Positions 10,161-22,268 of a stretch of 64,000 nucleotides of DNA are shown here, piece after piece; the stretch's first letter is position 1; the number at the start of each line of letters is the position of its first letter. The stretch is from Haemaphysalis longicornis. Lineage: Eukaryota > Arthropoda > Arachnida > Ixodida > Ixodidae. The notes beneath the pieces are model-generated. The model had not been told where the DNA came from. It ran no database searches and saw nothing but the letters and a program-made list of their open reading frames with translations. The stretch is taken from contig CM023454.1 in assembly GCA_013339765.2 (NCBI GenBank), positions 143,780,593-143,844,592 of the forward strand. The letters run 5' to 3'. A program made the position numbers and the translations under genes.

Positions 10161-12152
10161 ATCGCCAGTTGGAATGAGAGCTACAGAGAATTCGTGGGGA
10201 AGTTGGCTTTGCCGTAATGCGTATTGTGTGTACTTTCGTCTAGAGACGCCGTACAAGATTGAGTTATTTGTGATGGAGAGGGGTATTGGTATGCAGTTTC
10301 ACTCAAAGACTAAAACGATTCTTTCGGAAATTCTTCGAGGTAATTTCATGTCTTCGAGGTAATTTCAGACTTTGTTTTAAACTATACCTACTTAGGCGAA
10401 TCGAGATTATGGGAAAAAGAACGCCCTTAACGGTGTACGCAGTATGTGTTATACCAATTGTTATGTGTACTGACACACCCGGGCATGGCCGGGAACTACG
10501 GCTAGTTTATCATAAGCTGCTGTAAACGCACAGCAGTATCTGAGAATCTTGTGCTCGTACCTTTTCTTGTTACTACCTGTATGTTTCTTTTAAGGGATAA
10601 TGAAAATCTCCGCGGGCTACGTGCTGTGTCGGGGACACACAAAGAGCAGCGGCGATGAAGATTAAAAAATTGATGAGCCATTCCACTCTGTGAAGGTGGA
10701 TGGATGAGCAGCAAAGCTTTGCGCGCAATGCGTAGTTTTCCCAATTTTCTTTCAGTTATATTAGTATTTATTTTTTATTTATTTGTTTATTTATGTATTT
10801 ATCTATTTATACTCATTTCAAATTTTTTGTTTTCATTTATTTTTTACTACGCTTTATTTATTTACACTCATCTTTTACTTGCCTGTTTTCTCATTTTCAT
10901 TTATGTTCACATTATTTATTGATGTATTTTTCTTTTATTTCTTATCATTATTTAATGCATGTAGTTCCATTTATTTTGATATATTTTATTTATTTATTTA
11001 TTTAATGTCTTAATTTTCTTTTAGTTTTAGTTTTCATTTTATTATTTATTCTTTATTAGTTATTACTACTAATTTACTTTTGTTCGTTGATTTGTTTTTA
11101 ATATGAAGCTTCGCCTTTAAGAGGAGAACGCGAAAGCGTTAGCGCGCTCCCTGTGTACATTTTCTTGCTAAGAATGCGTTGCAGTCAATGGCCACGCTAC
11201 ATTTCTTTGTATTTCATTTCTTATGTGCGCCCGCTCGCTCTCATCGTTGAAGTTTTAGGGCGCCCAGTGACACGGCCCACGAGCAAGGCGAACCCGCTGG
11301 CTCGTGCTTCCTGAACGAGACACACCGCGATAATTATTTTCCAATGACACTTGCCATACGACGCATGCGCCGGAGTATTTTGCTGGGCACACGAAAGAAC
11401 CGTTGGTTGGTACAGATATACAGCTTCGCTATAATATGAATTTGGCCGCGCTTGCCAGGTATATCATTTCGGGCCACAGGCGGCTGTCTAACCGGGGATA
11501 AGGCGGCTAAGAGGTAGTTATATGTTGTGGCGTTGTTGTGTTTGTTGCCTTGCGGTCATCATGCTGTCAGGTGCCCTCGATCACGAATGACGCGGCGGCC
11601 ACAGATGCTGCGGCGACAAGCCCATAACCTAGAATAGTTCCGGGCGACGGGAAATCTTTCGTGGTCGTTTTCATTGAGCAGTGGTGGTTTGCTAGCTGTT
11701 CAGGCCGCATTTATTCCACGCTTATGGTGAACCAAATTTTAGTTTGGAGTCGTCCTGTGCCGTATTATTCCTGCCTTGTGTGCTTCAGCGCCCAAAAATA
11801 TTTTCTGCCCACATTGAACTCATCACCATGAAACAAAGCTGGCTTTAAATATAGAAACGCTTTTGCTCTTTATTTTTTTGTTACTCCTTGGCCAAGTAGC
11901 AGGGAAGCTGTGAGCGCGAAGTTACAGCTAAAAACTTTGGGGGCAAATAATTAGGTACCGATTTTCGGCTGATGTGTCACGTTCATTAATAACGTTTCTT
12001 ATATCGTGTATCACTTTTTTGTATTCCGTATGTCGGGAAATATCGCGTACGATCACAATATCGTCGGACGATATTAATCTTGTTATATAAAAATGATTCG
12101 GTACTTGCAGGAACAAGGTGACTATTAAGGACGTGTTTTGGGATTAAATAAT
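10161..12152. other. Non-coding stretch with AT-rich block
   Basis: I recognise no gene. 10744-11102 is very T-rich and low in complexity. 11103-12150 is ordinary-composition DNA without a recognisable domain on either strand. Confidence 0.5.
10744..11102. repeat. T-rich low-complexity (ATTT-type) block
   Basis: Imperfect TTTA/ATTT repeats. Open frames across it are Phe/Ile/Leu/Tyr artefacts. Confidence 0.75.
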
Positions 12153-12231
12153 AGAGAGAGAGAGAAAAAAAAACTTTTATTGAGACCATTTCAGGTGACG
12201 CCCGCGGGCATCAGACTGGGTGGAACCCTAT

Positions 12232-12920
12232 TCACGAGTCCCATACGAGTACAATAGCTCCTGACCCCTGAACGCAAGCTCTTGCTGCGTCGACAGGTCG
12301 GGGATGGACATCAGGATCTCCCATCACTCGGGTAGGGGGGAAAGAGGCGGGTAGAGACGGCAGGGGATTCTTCAGCTGAGTGCACTCCGCCAGTATGTGC
12401 AGCAGAGTGCTTTCAGTCTTTTTGCAGAACGGGCAGATGCGGTCGTGTTCTGCCAGGATCATCCAGTGCAATAAAGCTGGGTGCGCCAGTGACCCCGCTT
12501 GTGCGCGGCGCAGGTTCGTCCGCTGTTTGCGTTCGAGTTGCCGGTGCGGCCCGGGAAGCTTGCACCTGGCGCTCCTGTACAGCCGGTTAATTTCTCGGTA
12601 GCTCGTAATTGCGTGCTGTAGCTCCGACTCGTCCGCGGCCCGGTCTGCTAGTTCGCGGGCGTAGTGGACGGCTAGGGCGTTGCCTTCTACCGTCGAGTGG
12701 TCCGTAATCCGCCTCGTCCCGGTGGGCTGCGCTTTGCGAGAATAGCAAGGGCAGCGTGGGAGACGATCCTTTTGCGGTAGTTGCTGTAAGCCGTCTTGGA
12801 GTTCGTGAGGATCGTCTGCCCGTCCCCGTGCGTGAGGGCGAGAGAGGTGGCCACCTCTTCTGCTTGGCTGGGGTCCGTCGGCCGTACCGACGCGATGGTC
12901 ACCAGCTTGTCGATGGTCAT
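12232..12920 (-). pseudogene. LINE ORF2, RNase H and Cys/His C-terminus
   Basis: 12687-12920 encodes the RNase H core: SQAEEVATSLALTHGDGQTI (catalytic Glu) then TNSKTAYSNYR (the Asp of the usual DSKTA is Asn here) and AALAILAKRSPPG. 12232-12471 encodes MILAEHDRICPFCKKTESTL then HILAEC, a Cys-Cys-His-Cys tail. The stretch between is frame-shifted. The lost catalytic Asp and the shifts make it non-functional. Confidence 0.75.
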
Positions 12921-13214
12921 GACGGCGGCCGCTGCCTTGCTGCTGTACTTGGGAAGGGAGGCGTCCGCGTAGAGGACGAGGGAGCTGCTTTCAGCTGCCG
13001 GGCGAGTACCTGTGCCCGCGCGGAGCGCCTCTCGTCATTCCTGACGGCCCGCATGTTGCCCGGCAGGGGCTTGGTCTTGATTGCTTCCCTTCACGGCGGA
13101 GGTATAGGTTACTTGGGTGTCTTTGGATCGATGGGCCAGCCGATCTTTTGCTCCGTCTGGGTCAGTCGCACTCTCTTGTTAAACCGATGAGCCTCTATGA
13201 GCTAGTCTACCGTA

Positions 13215-13620
13215 TTATGTACTCACATGTCCAGCAGCTTCTGCGTAGACGAGTACGGGGGCAGGCCCATAGCCGTCTAGGCGGCTGTCCTTTCGATCGT
13301 GTCTAGCGTGTTCCTGTTCGGCTTCGTTAGGTGGAGATACGAGGCCGAGTAGGTGATGCGAGACACGATGAACGCACGCCCTGACCAGGCGGAAGGCGTC
13401 GTCTTCTTTAAATACTCTGTTTCGCTTCGAAACGCGTCGGATCATTTCGATGACCTGTTCGGAGGCCGTCTTGATCTTAGCCATGGCCGCTGCCACCTTG
13501 CCGTCTCATTGTAGCAACAGACCGAGGATGCGGAGCTGCTGCGTGGGCTTGATGTCTACTCCGAAGAATAAAAGGAGCCCTCAGGAATCCTGTAGGCCCA
13601 TTTTTACTCCCTTCATTGTG
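13215..13620 (-). pseudogene. LINE ORF2, RT thumb/connection fragment
   Basis: MAKIKTASEQVIEMIRRVSK and FKEDDAFRLVRACV correspond to the region after the RT active site. Upstream on the minus strand QQLRILGLLLQ can be read before a stop. The element is truncated just above this point. Confidence 0.6.
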
Positions 13621-13635
13621 GTTTGGCTTGAATAA

Positions 13636-15100
13636 GGCATTTTCAATCCCCAGTTTTCCGAAGGGGGAGAGCTACGGAAAGTCCTATGTGTTATAAATTA
13701 TTACTACGACAGAGGAAATCCAAGCGGCGTCAATTAATCTGTAGCTATACTCTACAGCATTCCTCATAGCCAAGCTCTAGCTTCTATGCGTAGCCCCCTT
13801 CCCCCTCTCTTTATATTCAAAATTTAACTGCGCGTTCCCTTCCAACTCACCCAGCTGTCTCTCACCCCTCTCTTTAATTAGTAATCGTTGCTGTTAAGCC
13901 AAGACGTGCTAAGGCTACCATGAACAGCAGTCAGTGTTGCTTGCGATAAGGATGATGTTGAAAACATAAATCACATACATGTAGTGTTCGTTTACCATAC
14001 TGTGTGACCGCGTTTGCTACAGCAGATCTTGAATCCTCTAAAGACCATATTTGTTTACAGAACCCGTTTCGGAAAACGCACCCCAAACCCCTTATTTTGG
14101 AAAGACGACAAGATATTTCTTGGCTGTTTCTTGGCATCCACAGCCGAATATACACTGTTTAATTGATGCTCTGGAGAATATTAGCCCTCTTAAGCTAATG
14201 AAGGTAAGAATCCAACTTAGTACGTCTAGGCAATTTAGAACTGCAATAGTTATTTGTCCAGGACTTATTCTATCTCCTAAAAACCTTTTCATCTACTATG
14301 TTCTAGTCATACGATACACTCCGCAACTATGTCTCAGATTTTCTCGGGCCAGTTTATGCTGTAGGTAGAGATCCCATCTAGGGGATATTTGGAATACAAA
14401 ACTTCTACTCTCCACACACTAACCCTTGATCTTTTGTTTTCACCGCATCGCCAGCATAGAAATACTTGCACCATAAGTCTGAAGCCAGCGCACAACAAAA
14501 TTGAATTATGCGGCTCACGTCCTGCTGAGACACGGAAAATAATGTTTTATTTTAATGCGACGTCCATCCCGTGGTATGTATCACATACCAAGACCCTAAT
14601 GACTCTAAATTTTCGCGTCATAAGTTTTTTTCTTTGATTACGGGACGAGACTTTGCCATCGACCACGTCTCCCACAAACCTTATATGTAATTCTAAACGA
14701 AGCCTTTTTTGGAGCAAACTGTTCTATGCTTGCCGATCAAAATTCACTCGCCAGTAGTCGATATTGCCACGGAAAGTATGTTTATTTTTTGTTTCGTGTC
14801 CGCGACCGGCGGAGCGGCGTTATCACTTTTTCGAAGTAAGCAAAAAGGCTTCTTATCGTCGCCGCTGCTTGCAAGGAAGTTTAACCGCGCTTTAGCTTTA
14901 ACTTTCCGTAGCTTTCCGTAAGTTTAACCGCGCTTTAGGTTTCTGTAACCGACAATTCACGGCTGTTCTAAAAACCATCGCTTTCGCGCTTGAGAGGTGC
15001 GGAAGCAGCGTGGACAGGAAATTACAGGTTGAATTAACCTCTGATTTTCTTTAGATGAGGCTGTAAAGAAATAATTGCAGAATTCGTTTTATTAACTTTA
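13636..15100. other. Non-coding stretch, nothing recognised
   Basis: No protein family or RNA gene recognised on either strand. Composition is mixed. Confidence 0.4.
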
Positions 15101-15234
15101 AATTACTTGTAATCACTTGGAATTACGTGTAACTACAAGGAAGTTATTTCGATATAATTTGAATTGGTTGAAATTATTTGTAATTACCTGACATTGCTTG
15201 GAATTGCTTGGGATTACTTGAAATTGCCCACAAT
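15101..15234. repeat. Degenerate 10-bp periodic array
   Basis: Thirteen or so consecutive decamers related to AATTACTTGG (for example AATTACTTGT, AATCACTTGG, TAATTACCTG, GGATTACTTG). The spacing is exactly one helical turn with a single phase slip. A shorter echo occurs at 15300-15350. Confidence 0.65.
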
Positions 15235-16018
15235 TTAATTGTCCTTTTTGGAATTAGGTGGAGGAGGAGTAAACGTTTATTATGTTGCAAATTTGGAGAA
15301 TGAAATTAATTACTGGAAATTGGCTTGGATTCTTTGAAATTACTCGGAAATATGCGGTCGGCCGTACGCCACAGCCACGACGTAGATTTCGAACGACTTG
15401 TTTCTCTTAACTAAGCTACCACTCCAGGCTTCCTTCAGTTGCTACAGAGTTGATATGAAAACGTAGATGCTAGCTACAGCGCCGGCTTCATGGAATCCTT
15501 GCACGATGTACGCGAAAGAAGGAAACGCATGCGCTAGCGCTTGCGCACGAAGTTGGGCCTCACCCGTTTTGTTACCCCGCCTGCTTAGCTTCTAACGGCA
15601 GCATTCGGGGGAAAAGCAGATGAAATAAACTTGATTTTTAAACCAGAAGATTTGGGTCAGTATTTTTTCTGGAGAGTGGTAAGTGAAAGTGTAAAACGGG
15701 ACAAGAACTACGGTTTCAAGTGTGTATGGCGTGGGGTTAGCCTATAGTGTGCGGTACTTTGTTTGTTTGCATACAATTTTCTTATCGCTCAGCGTATTTC
15801 GCTTTGCTGCGCGGACGGTAGCTGCCGCGAAGCTGCCCGCTGCTGCGCCGGGCTGGCAAAGTAGTCGTGAAAACCTTTCGGCACCCCGATTTATGTGCTT
15901 CGCATTCAATGAGCGACTTCCCTGATGCAAGCGTTGGATACTTTCATATGGCCTTTTTTACACAAATCCCAGTTGATAATACAACTGCCGACGAGCACAG
16001 CGCGACGATGAGGGGGTG
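15235..16018. other. Non-coding stretch, nothing recognised
   Basis: Short open frames at 15722-15930 on both strands carry no motif. Confidence 0.4.
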
Positions 16019-16019
16019 T

Positions 16020-16074
<55 letters not shown>

Positions 16075-16189
16075 TTGATTTATTTATTTAATTATTTATT
16101 ATTTATTGATTTATTTATTTATTATTTATTTATTTATTATTCTATTTCTTATTATTTATTTATTATTTATCATTCATTCATTCATTCAA
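16019..16189. repeat. (TTTA)n microsatellite ending in (CATT)n
   Basis: TTTA repeats decay into TTATTA variants and end with CATTCATTCATTCATT. On the minus strand this reads as an (ATGA)n(AAAT)n tail, a possible retroposon tail for the sequence at 16190-16960. Confidence 0.85.
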
Positions 16190-17035
16190 TTCTGCAGCAT
16201 TGGAACAAGGCCTTGGGCAGCCGTGGGCAGAGGAGACAAGGAATTTAGACAATGCGAAACAGGAAAACACAGGGTACACTGGGCCCTAAACAAGTTTGTT
16301 CCAACGTGACACACACAAAAAAAACCCTGGGACATGCGCATTGCACATCAGAAAGTGCATTATATGATAATACACGGGTAAAAAAGTACATAACAATACA
16401 AAAATAGGGCATGAGAGTGCTGCCAACAGTAGCAAGCAAGCAAGCACACGCAATGCGCGGATGCACTGCTCGAGTCTTAAATGAATACGTAACTGCACTA
16501 TGCGCGTCAGGACCGACAGCAACAAGAAGAAAAGCGTAACGACAAGACATGGTGTCTGGGAGTCATGCTCATATATTCCTCATACGTATATGGGCAAGAA
16601 AACTTAAGCTTAAGTTTCCTTTACATGCGCACAGAGGATGCAGTAGCAGGGCAGTAGTACCAAGCTGGTTCGTAGTCGGTTCCACTCCTGTATAGTCTGT
16701 GGAAAGAATGAATTTTGAAACACGTTCGACAAGCAATCTCGGCTAATTTTTTAGTGTGAAAGGCTCGGGAGGAACGCCTGTAGACATGTGTTAAGTATGC
16801 TGTGATATCAAGACACAAGTCCATATCCATCGCACCGCGCCACCGTTCACGACGGGGACAGTGCCGCCCCAGCAGGGCCCTGCACTCCGTAGGAAACGAT
16901 ACGTGACGACTTAGTCGTGACAACGCAGTGATGGTTACAGCCGCGGGAACAAGATCTGTGGAAAATAAAGCACCTAATAAAATCACTTTGCAGTTGTTAT
17001 CTGTACGCGTTTTTTCGCTATGTACACTGTAGGGC
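16190..17035. other. Possible LINE 3' UTR (minus), no coding sequence
   Basis: The position next to an (ATGA/AAAT)n tail on the minus strand suggests a retroposon 3' UTR. No RT motif is visible, so this is only a suggestion. Confidence 0.25.
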
Positions 17036-17182
17036 TCCAGAACGTGCGCCGCAATCTCGTACACACGGGCATTTTTGCTTTTCGACTCAATCAGAAAAAC
17101 GACCGCCCCGGCCTGGAATCCAACCCGCGACCTTGTGCTCAGCAGCGCAACGCCTTGGACACTGAGCCACCGCGGAGGGTAA
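17036..17182 (-). mobile_element. Fragment of the Ruka-like tRNA SINE
   Basis: Matches the tRNA-related half of the SINE at 6593 and 47067 (GTACACACGGGCATTTTTGC, CAGCAGCGCAACGCCTTGG). The B-box region is mutated, so it is an older, truncated copy. Confidence 0.8.
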
Positions 17183-18954
17183 GTAGAATAACAGCCCGGC
17201 TTGCTTAATCTTGAGGAGAGGGACAAGGGTGTAGGAATGTGTTCCTGTTCACTTATAAAAAATGTTCGCCGGAAATGTGGAGGCTGCTTGCAGAGAGTTC
17301 CGATCAAAGTAGCCCGAATTTCGGCAAGGTTAACAAAAATATAGAAAAAATAAAAGTTGAAGGCAGTCTCCTACTTGGGGATCTTCTCCTGTATGCATCA
17401 TTGTCTAATGTTTTTGGTGTTTATGATAAAACATCATTGAATAGAATTAAACTGAAGCAAAATGCAGATCATTGACCAGGTGGTGCAGATTAACATTGTA
17501 AGAAGGGGAGAGGGATTAGGAGGCCGTTTTACAAGAGCGTTGCGAAAATTATGGTCTAATGGGGCTAGTGTTTTAGGCTCCTGTAGCGTCCCCCTCTACT
17601 CTCCCATTTGGATCCTCCACTGCGCCATCTGCATTATGTTACATGTCTTTCCTGAATTTTTCAGCACGTGCTAGTGGACGTAGCCGCCCGTCTTAAGCCG
17701 ATTTGCCTTGATTTGGTGTACTGACCGCTGTGCTGAATACTTCAATCAACGATGAAAAAAGCGTCTGTGAACATTTCGCACAGCTATAATTATTATTTCT
17801 ACACCGTGTATTTTGAGGCAGCTGTAGTCATTTTCTAATCATGTACTCATTTTATGGGAAACGTTTTTTTTCCCTGCGATTTTCAATTTTCCAATTTTTC
17901 AATTTTTTCAATTTTTCAATTTCAAATTTTCAATTTTTCCTTTCATATGCCGCATGGCTCTCGCATTTGATATAAAGAGTGTTTCACCCTGACATCACTA
18001 GACTGGGCTAATCTTATTTAATTATAAGTGTTCTCGATGTAAACAGGCTTGGATTCGCTGACCCTTTCCATTGCACGTCACTTTATTCACTGCTTCGTCG
18101 CAACTGTGTAATATTTTAAGTTCATAGCGGACCAGGAGTTCGCCGCAATAACATACATTTTGTTACCTGAAAAAAACGAGCGTCGTACTTGGCTACGTGA
18201 CATTTTGTCTACGTGGCACCTCTGCTGCCTAACAGACACCTGACTTCCCGTGCTGCTTCGCCGAGCTAAAAAAATTCCATTGTGTCCTCATGAAACGCCA
18301 GTTCGCCGCACCAGGATATTTTAGGTAAGGAGTTTTAATCAAACAGCCGAACCACCACCGCTCGTTGAAGGCAGGACAAACGTAGGCGTCAATAAAGTTA
18401 CGTGCGATCATCTGTAATTGTAATAATGATTATTAACTAACAGTGGCTCTGGCCAGTCAGTGTGCACAAGTGGTGTCGCCGGTTGGGTGAAGCCAAGAAA
18501 GACTGCTGTCACAACGTTCCAGTTGCGTTTCCGTTGGATGGGGGGAACTATAGTTACAGCTGCCAATAAACCGTCCGGTCAAGCTTGCTATGGTGACTCG
18601 ATATTATATATAATCGCAGAGGTTCGAGTGCAACCGAATACGCCGACGTAGATTTAAAAACTTTTGCGGATACGTCCAATGCATGCTTAATATTTTTGGG
18701 GATTTATACGACCTATCTTTTGAAAATGTTGCGCGTACGTTGGCTGCTTCTTTAAAAACATTTGGGGGCATGTCCGGCGTACCTTTAAGAACAATTGAAA
18801 TTACACCCGATGAACCCTTAGACACAGTGTTTAAAAAATCCTCCGTCGCATGCCCCCGCGCGAGGGACACGAGTAAATGCAGAGCATTGGGGTAGTTTAC
18901 GTGGCGTAGGGTTGGTGGTGGTGGGGGTGGTAGTTGTTGTTGGTGGTAGTTGGG

Positions 18955-18957
<3 letters not shown>
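17183..18957. other. Non-coding stretch with short repeats
   Basis: No gene recognised. 17878-17940 is a CAATTTTT repeat. 18604-18895 has overlapping open frames on both strands without a motif I know. 18911-18957 is GGT/GTT-rich. Confidence 0.4.
17878..17940. repeat. CAATTTTT short tandem repeat
   Basis: About seven imperfect 8-9 bp units (TTCAATTTT, TTCAATTTTT). Confidence 0.7.

Positions 18958-19032
<75 letters not shown>
18958..19032. repeat. (GA)37 microsatellite
   Basis: Near-perfect GA dinucleotide run of about 75 bases, preceded by a G/T-rich segment. Confidence 0.95.
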
Positions 19033-19035
<3 letters not shown>

Positions 19036-19082
19036 TAAGTAGGTAACGTCAACTTGTTGTTATTTATTGCCATCACTAGTAC

Positions 19083-19100
19083 ACCCCCCCCCCCCCCCCC
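19083..19100. repeat. Poly(C) run
   Basis: About 18 consecutive C. Confidence 0.9.
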
Positions 19101-19493
19101 AATCGGCAGCGCGCCGCCTCGCCGCCTTGTCTTCTGCCGACATCGACGAAGACGATGGTACGATGTCTTGTACTGGTTCCGCGACGCTGATGTTGGATTG
19201 CGTCGCGTTACTAGTTGAAGGTCTTGCTTCCATCGCTTATCAACTGCGACCGCCGACGAACGCAAGAGAAGAGAGCGCAGGAGTTGACTGGAGTGGAGCC
19301 CGCGCCAACCCGCTTTTTAAGGGGTTGTTGTATTGCGGTAACGTTTAGTGTTTGGGAGTTGGTGCTATCACGTGTACACCACGCAGCTATCATGCCGCTA
19401 GCACGCCGCTGAGTCACCAACGCACGCCGCTGACGACGTAGTTTGAATGAGTCAAGGATATAAGGCGCGTTCGTAGCCTTTGATTCTGTGTCG

Positions 19494-19570
19494 TTTTGTG
19501 GCGCAGTGGGTAGAGCCCATGTACCTTGCGTTCCGCCCGCAGGGCCGTGCGATCAAAACCAGGCGCCGGT
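19494..19570 (+). mobile_element. Degenerate tRNA-like (SINE head) module
   Basis: A-box-like TGGCGCAGTGGGTAGAG (19499-19515) and a weak B box, GTGCGATCAAAACC (19547-19560), in tRNA-like spacing, followed by a T-rich stretch. The altered B box argues against a working tRNA. An old SINE head is more likely. Confidence 0.45.
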
Positions 19571-20127
19571 AACTGTTATTTCTTTTTTCTTTTTATAGTG
19601 TAAGGGGAGGCTGGCTGCTGCGGACGCCGACGCACGGGTGACATCGTGAGTTATACAAATGCTGTGAATTTAAAACGCGTCTTTCTAGAGTAGATAGTTC
19701 ATTGCAGCTCTCCGCATAGGCAATGGAGTTTACTTCGATAGTTGGTTCGAAGTGCGGCTTCCCTGGAGGCCATGGGGGACACTGGAAGTACAAAGCGGTT
19801 TCTTGGAACGCGAAAGCCACGACAAGAAGGCACATTTTTACGTTACCGAAGTTCTGGCACCATATGTCTTTCAGCCAACATTTATTTAGCAAGGCATAAA
19901 TGCTCGTAGGCTTCCTAAACATACGCGTGAACTTTTCTTTAATATTTTGGTGCCAATGTGTCATGGTTTGTTTGATTCGTCACACTTTTCTGCAGTTAAA
20001 AACTCGCTTTGAATGTTCTTTTATTTGGTTTTATTCAATATTATATGTGCGGGTTCTTTGCAAAGTATCCCAAACAAAACGTTGGTGTAGTTAACGTAGT
20101 TAACGCGGCATTCCTCTTGACGTGTTT

Positions 20128-20985
20128 TCAGCGCATTTTGTTGACCTGATAGGGCCGCTTTCTCCTAAGTCAAACCATGGAAATCACGACTCCACCACTC
20201 TGTTGGAGTTCTCTACCCAGCATCTCGACGCCATAGCACTTCTGGCGATGGGGGTTGCACATATTTCCTAGGCTCTTCTGGAAATTGCTTTCAGAGTTAG
20301 AGTACCCTGAGCATGATCACCTCTAAAGGTGTCAACTTTACTTCTGAGCTTATGAAGGTAGTGGGGCGCGTATGGTCCGTGTAAGCTTCTCCACTGAAGT
20401 TCCCATCATGATATCGCTCATGGAATCGCAAAAATATGTTATGCAGATTTTAATCTCTGATTAACAAAATGTGCCGAGAGAATCTACAATCATACGACCA
20501 CCATTTTGCACCAGTACTTTTTGTGTACTGTTATATGCCACAAGCTAGTCTCAGCTTCGCTCCTTGGACCTTACTTATGGTAGTCACATTCGTGCCCAGT
20601 AACTGTCCTAAAAGAACTACAGACTAACGAAAACATCGACGCCGATGTTCGAACTACTGATGCCTACCTCGTCGATTTTCTGGATTTGTCTAGTGCAGAC
20701 TTACCGGCTAGCAAACAAAAAACTTCAAAATTACCAAATTAAGCAGAAAGGAAAATATTAACGCAAGTGTCGTTGAAGAGAACTGCACGCTGGGGATAAT
20801 TTTTTATTATGTTTCTACTTGCCCTCAACAAAATGTAGATGCAATAAAAGTGTCATTCAGGGTCATCGAGGTCAAGAATGATTTTGAACACTTGATCGAC
20901 TCAGGGAGAAGAGGGGGGGGGTTGAACAAGGTATTTCTCTTCATTATGTTTAACCGATACGACGACTCAAAATATTTGCCGTCAC
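20128..20985 (+). pseudogene. Ty3/Gypsy pol relic: integrase and C-terminal region
   Basis: Heavily decayed but readable in changing frames. FVDLIGPLSPKSNHGN corresponds to the first catalytic Asp region. GVNFTSELMK near 20327 corresponds to the second Asp region, whose Asp is already lost. TVLKEL followed by DVRTTDAYLVDF near 20600-20680 corresponds to the post-core linker. EVKNDFEHLIDSG and MFNRYDDS (20865-20970) match the C-terminal end of Gypsy polyproteins. No LTRs could be paired around it. This is an old copy with many stops. Confidence 0.6.
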
Positions 20986-22144
20986 TCTAGGCGTCATTTG
21001 CATCCACAGCAACGTTGCCCTTTCGGTTCGTGGAGGAACCGAAGCATCTAGAAAAGAGGATTGTCCCTTGTCTGTATGTATACGCCGTACACAGATGGTA
21101 ACAGCGCAATGCTGGCTTCTTCCCATCACCTTGTATATCGTTGCAATACCCCAGCTGTAGAAAGTGTTCCAGAGAACAAGTTAGGTGTTGTAAAAGGAAC
21201 GCTATCCACCTTCCATCAGATTTACGCGGCAATAGCTGACTACAGTGAAAATGGAGACCTCAACAAACAGTGTTTAACGCAAGCACAAGTTATTCCCAAT
21301 GGGGGAACAGCCACTGCACAAAAGTGGAGTTTTCAGCTGGATACGATCAACGTATTGAAGTTGGATACAAAATAAAATAAGCTTTCCTCGATTCAGTTTC
21401 GCAAACACAATAGTGACTCAAATTTTTGATCTTCTCGTGCTGTTATATGCCGATAAGGTCTGCACGTCTTCTTCCCTTCTATGCTTCTAACAGAGCTCTC
21501 CGTTAAGCTTGAAGAGAGCGTTGCCATATCCGTAATATATCGTTTTCTTGTTGAGTTAGTTTGCTATGCTACCCTTCTTAGAATTAAGTAATCTGAAAGT
21601 GTTAGAATTTATCGAATCATTCTAAGCTTTCTTGCAATACGGGTGCATGAGTGAGAATCACTGGCTGAGTGGATGGAAACGTTCGGTTTCCAAGGCGCAA
21701 ACGTTACCTATCTTGGACAGTACTTTGACTTTGGCCCTTCTGAGCCCATCTACCGCACCGCCGTCCGGCTTGCTTCTAAATGGAGTCGCCTACGTTTCCA
21801 GAAGCAAGGTTAACAAATCTTCCTCCTCAGACATTTCTGGCTCCTCGGTGTCTGAAGGGTCTTCAGGTTTATCGTACCCCGGGTCAATAAAAGCTTTTCC
21901 TCCTGCTTGAACAACTGTTTCCACCTACAAATCTTTCTACCGTTTCCAAGACGTTACACTCTCTATGTGCACGGTTGGATTTAAGCTCAAACCATTCACT
22001 AGTGAAAGCTTCACTTTGTTTGGCAACCATAAAAAGCGATATATTATTCCCTTGCGTCAATGCTGCGGCCATAGCTGAAGCTTTGTGTACTCTGCTGTGA
22101 TAGGGTTAGGCCATCAATGAACGGCGTCGTGACTTTTTCAAGCT
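20986..22144. other. Sequence without recognised function
   Basis: Contains open frames at 21061-21375 (104 codons, +) and 21632-21910 (+) with no motif I recognise. Being downstream of the Gypsy relic, part could be its 3' region. Confidence 0.35.
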
Positions 22145-22237
22145 TCGCTTTATTCATTTATTCATTTCGAGTGTTAAAAGAAGACAAAGAATAAGAAGAA
22201 GAACAAGACTTCATTTTTCAGCAGATGTTGTTACAAT

Positions 22238-22268
22238 GCCTGGTGCCAGGCATTGCCTGGTGCCAGGC
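22238..22268. repeat. Two tandem 14-bp hairpins
   Basis: GCCTGGTGCCAGGC occurs at 22238-22251 and 22255-22268, each a 6-bp GC-rich inverted repeat with a 2-nt centre, at 17-bp spacing. They lie in the presumed 3' UTR of the CR1-like LINE. Confidence 0.85.

Larger units (their letters stand above)
12153..13635 (-). mobile_element. I-type LINE, 3' half, 5'-truncated in the RT
   Basis: Reading down the minus strand: end of RT, RNase H, Cys/His tail, short 3' UTR, AATAAAAG, a T-run and a (CT)n tail (12153-12164 on plus is GA). Its wording differs from the first LINE, so it is another I-type family. It is dead through stops and shifts. Confidence 0.75.

Noticed and set aside
10704..11013. Phe/Tyr/Leu-rich membrane-like proteins
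   Set aside because: Low-complexity T-rich DNA translated in three frames.
12756..13190. 144-codon open frame on the plus strand
   Set aside because: It is the antisense shadow of the LINE RNase H/RT fragment on the minus strand.
16621..17307. 228-codon open frame on the minus strand
   Set aside because: It runs antisense through the SINE fragment and non-coding DNA and shows no family motif.
18604..18895. Overlapping short ORFs on both strands as a host exon
   Set aside because: No motif, no convincing splice context, and both strands are equally open.
19593..19964. 123-codon minus-strand open frame
   Set aside because: No recognisable domain or repeat partner. Openness alone is weak in this composition.
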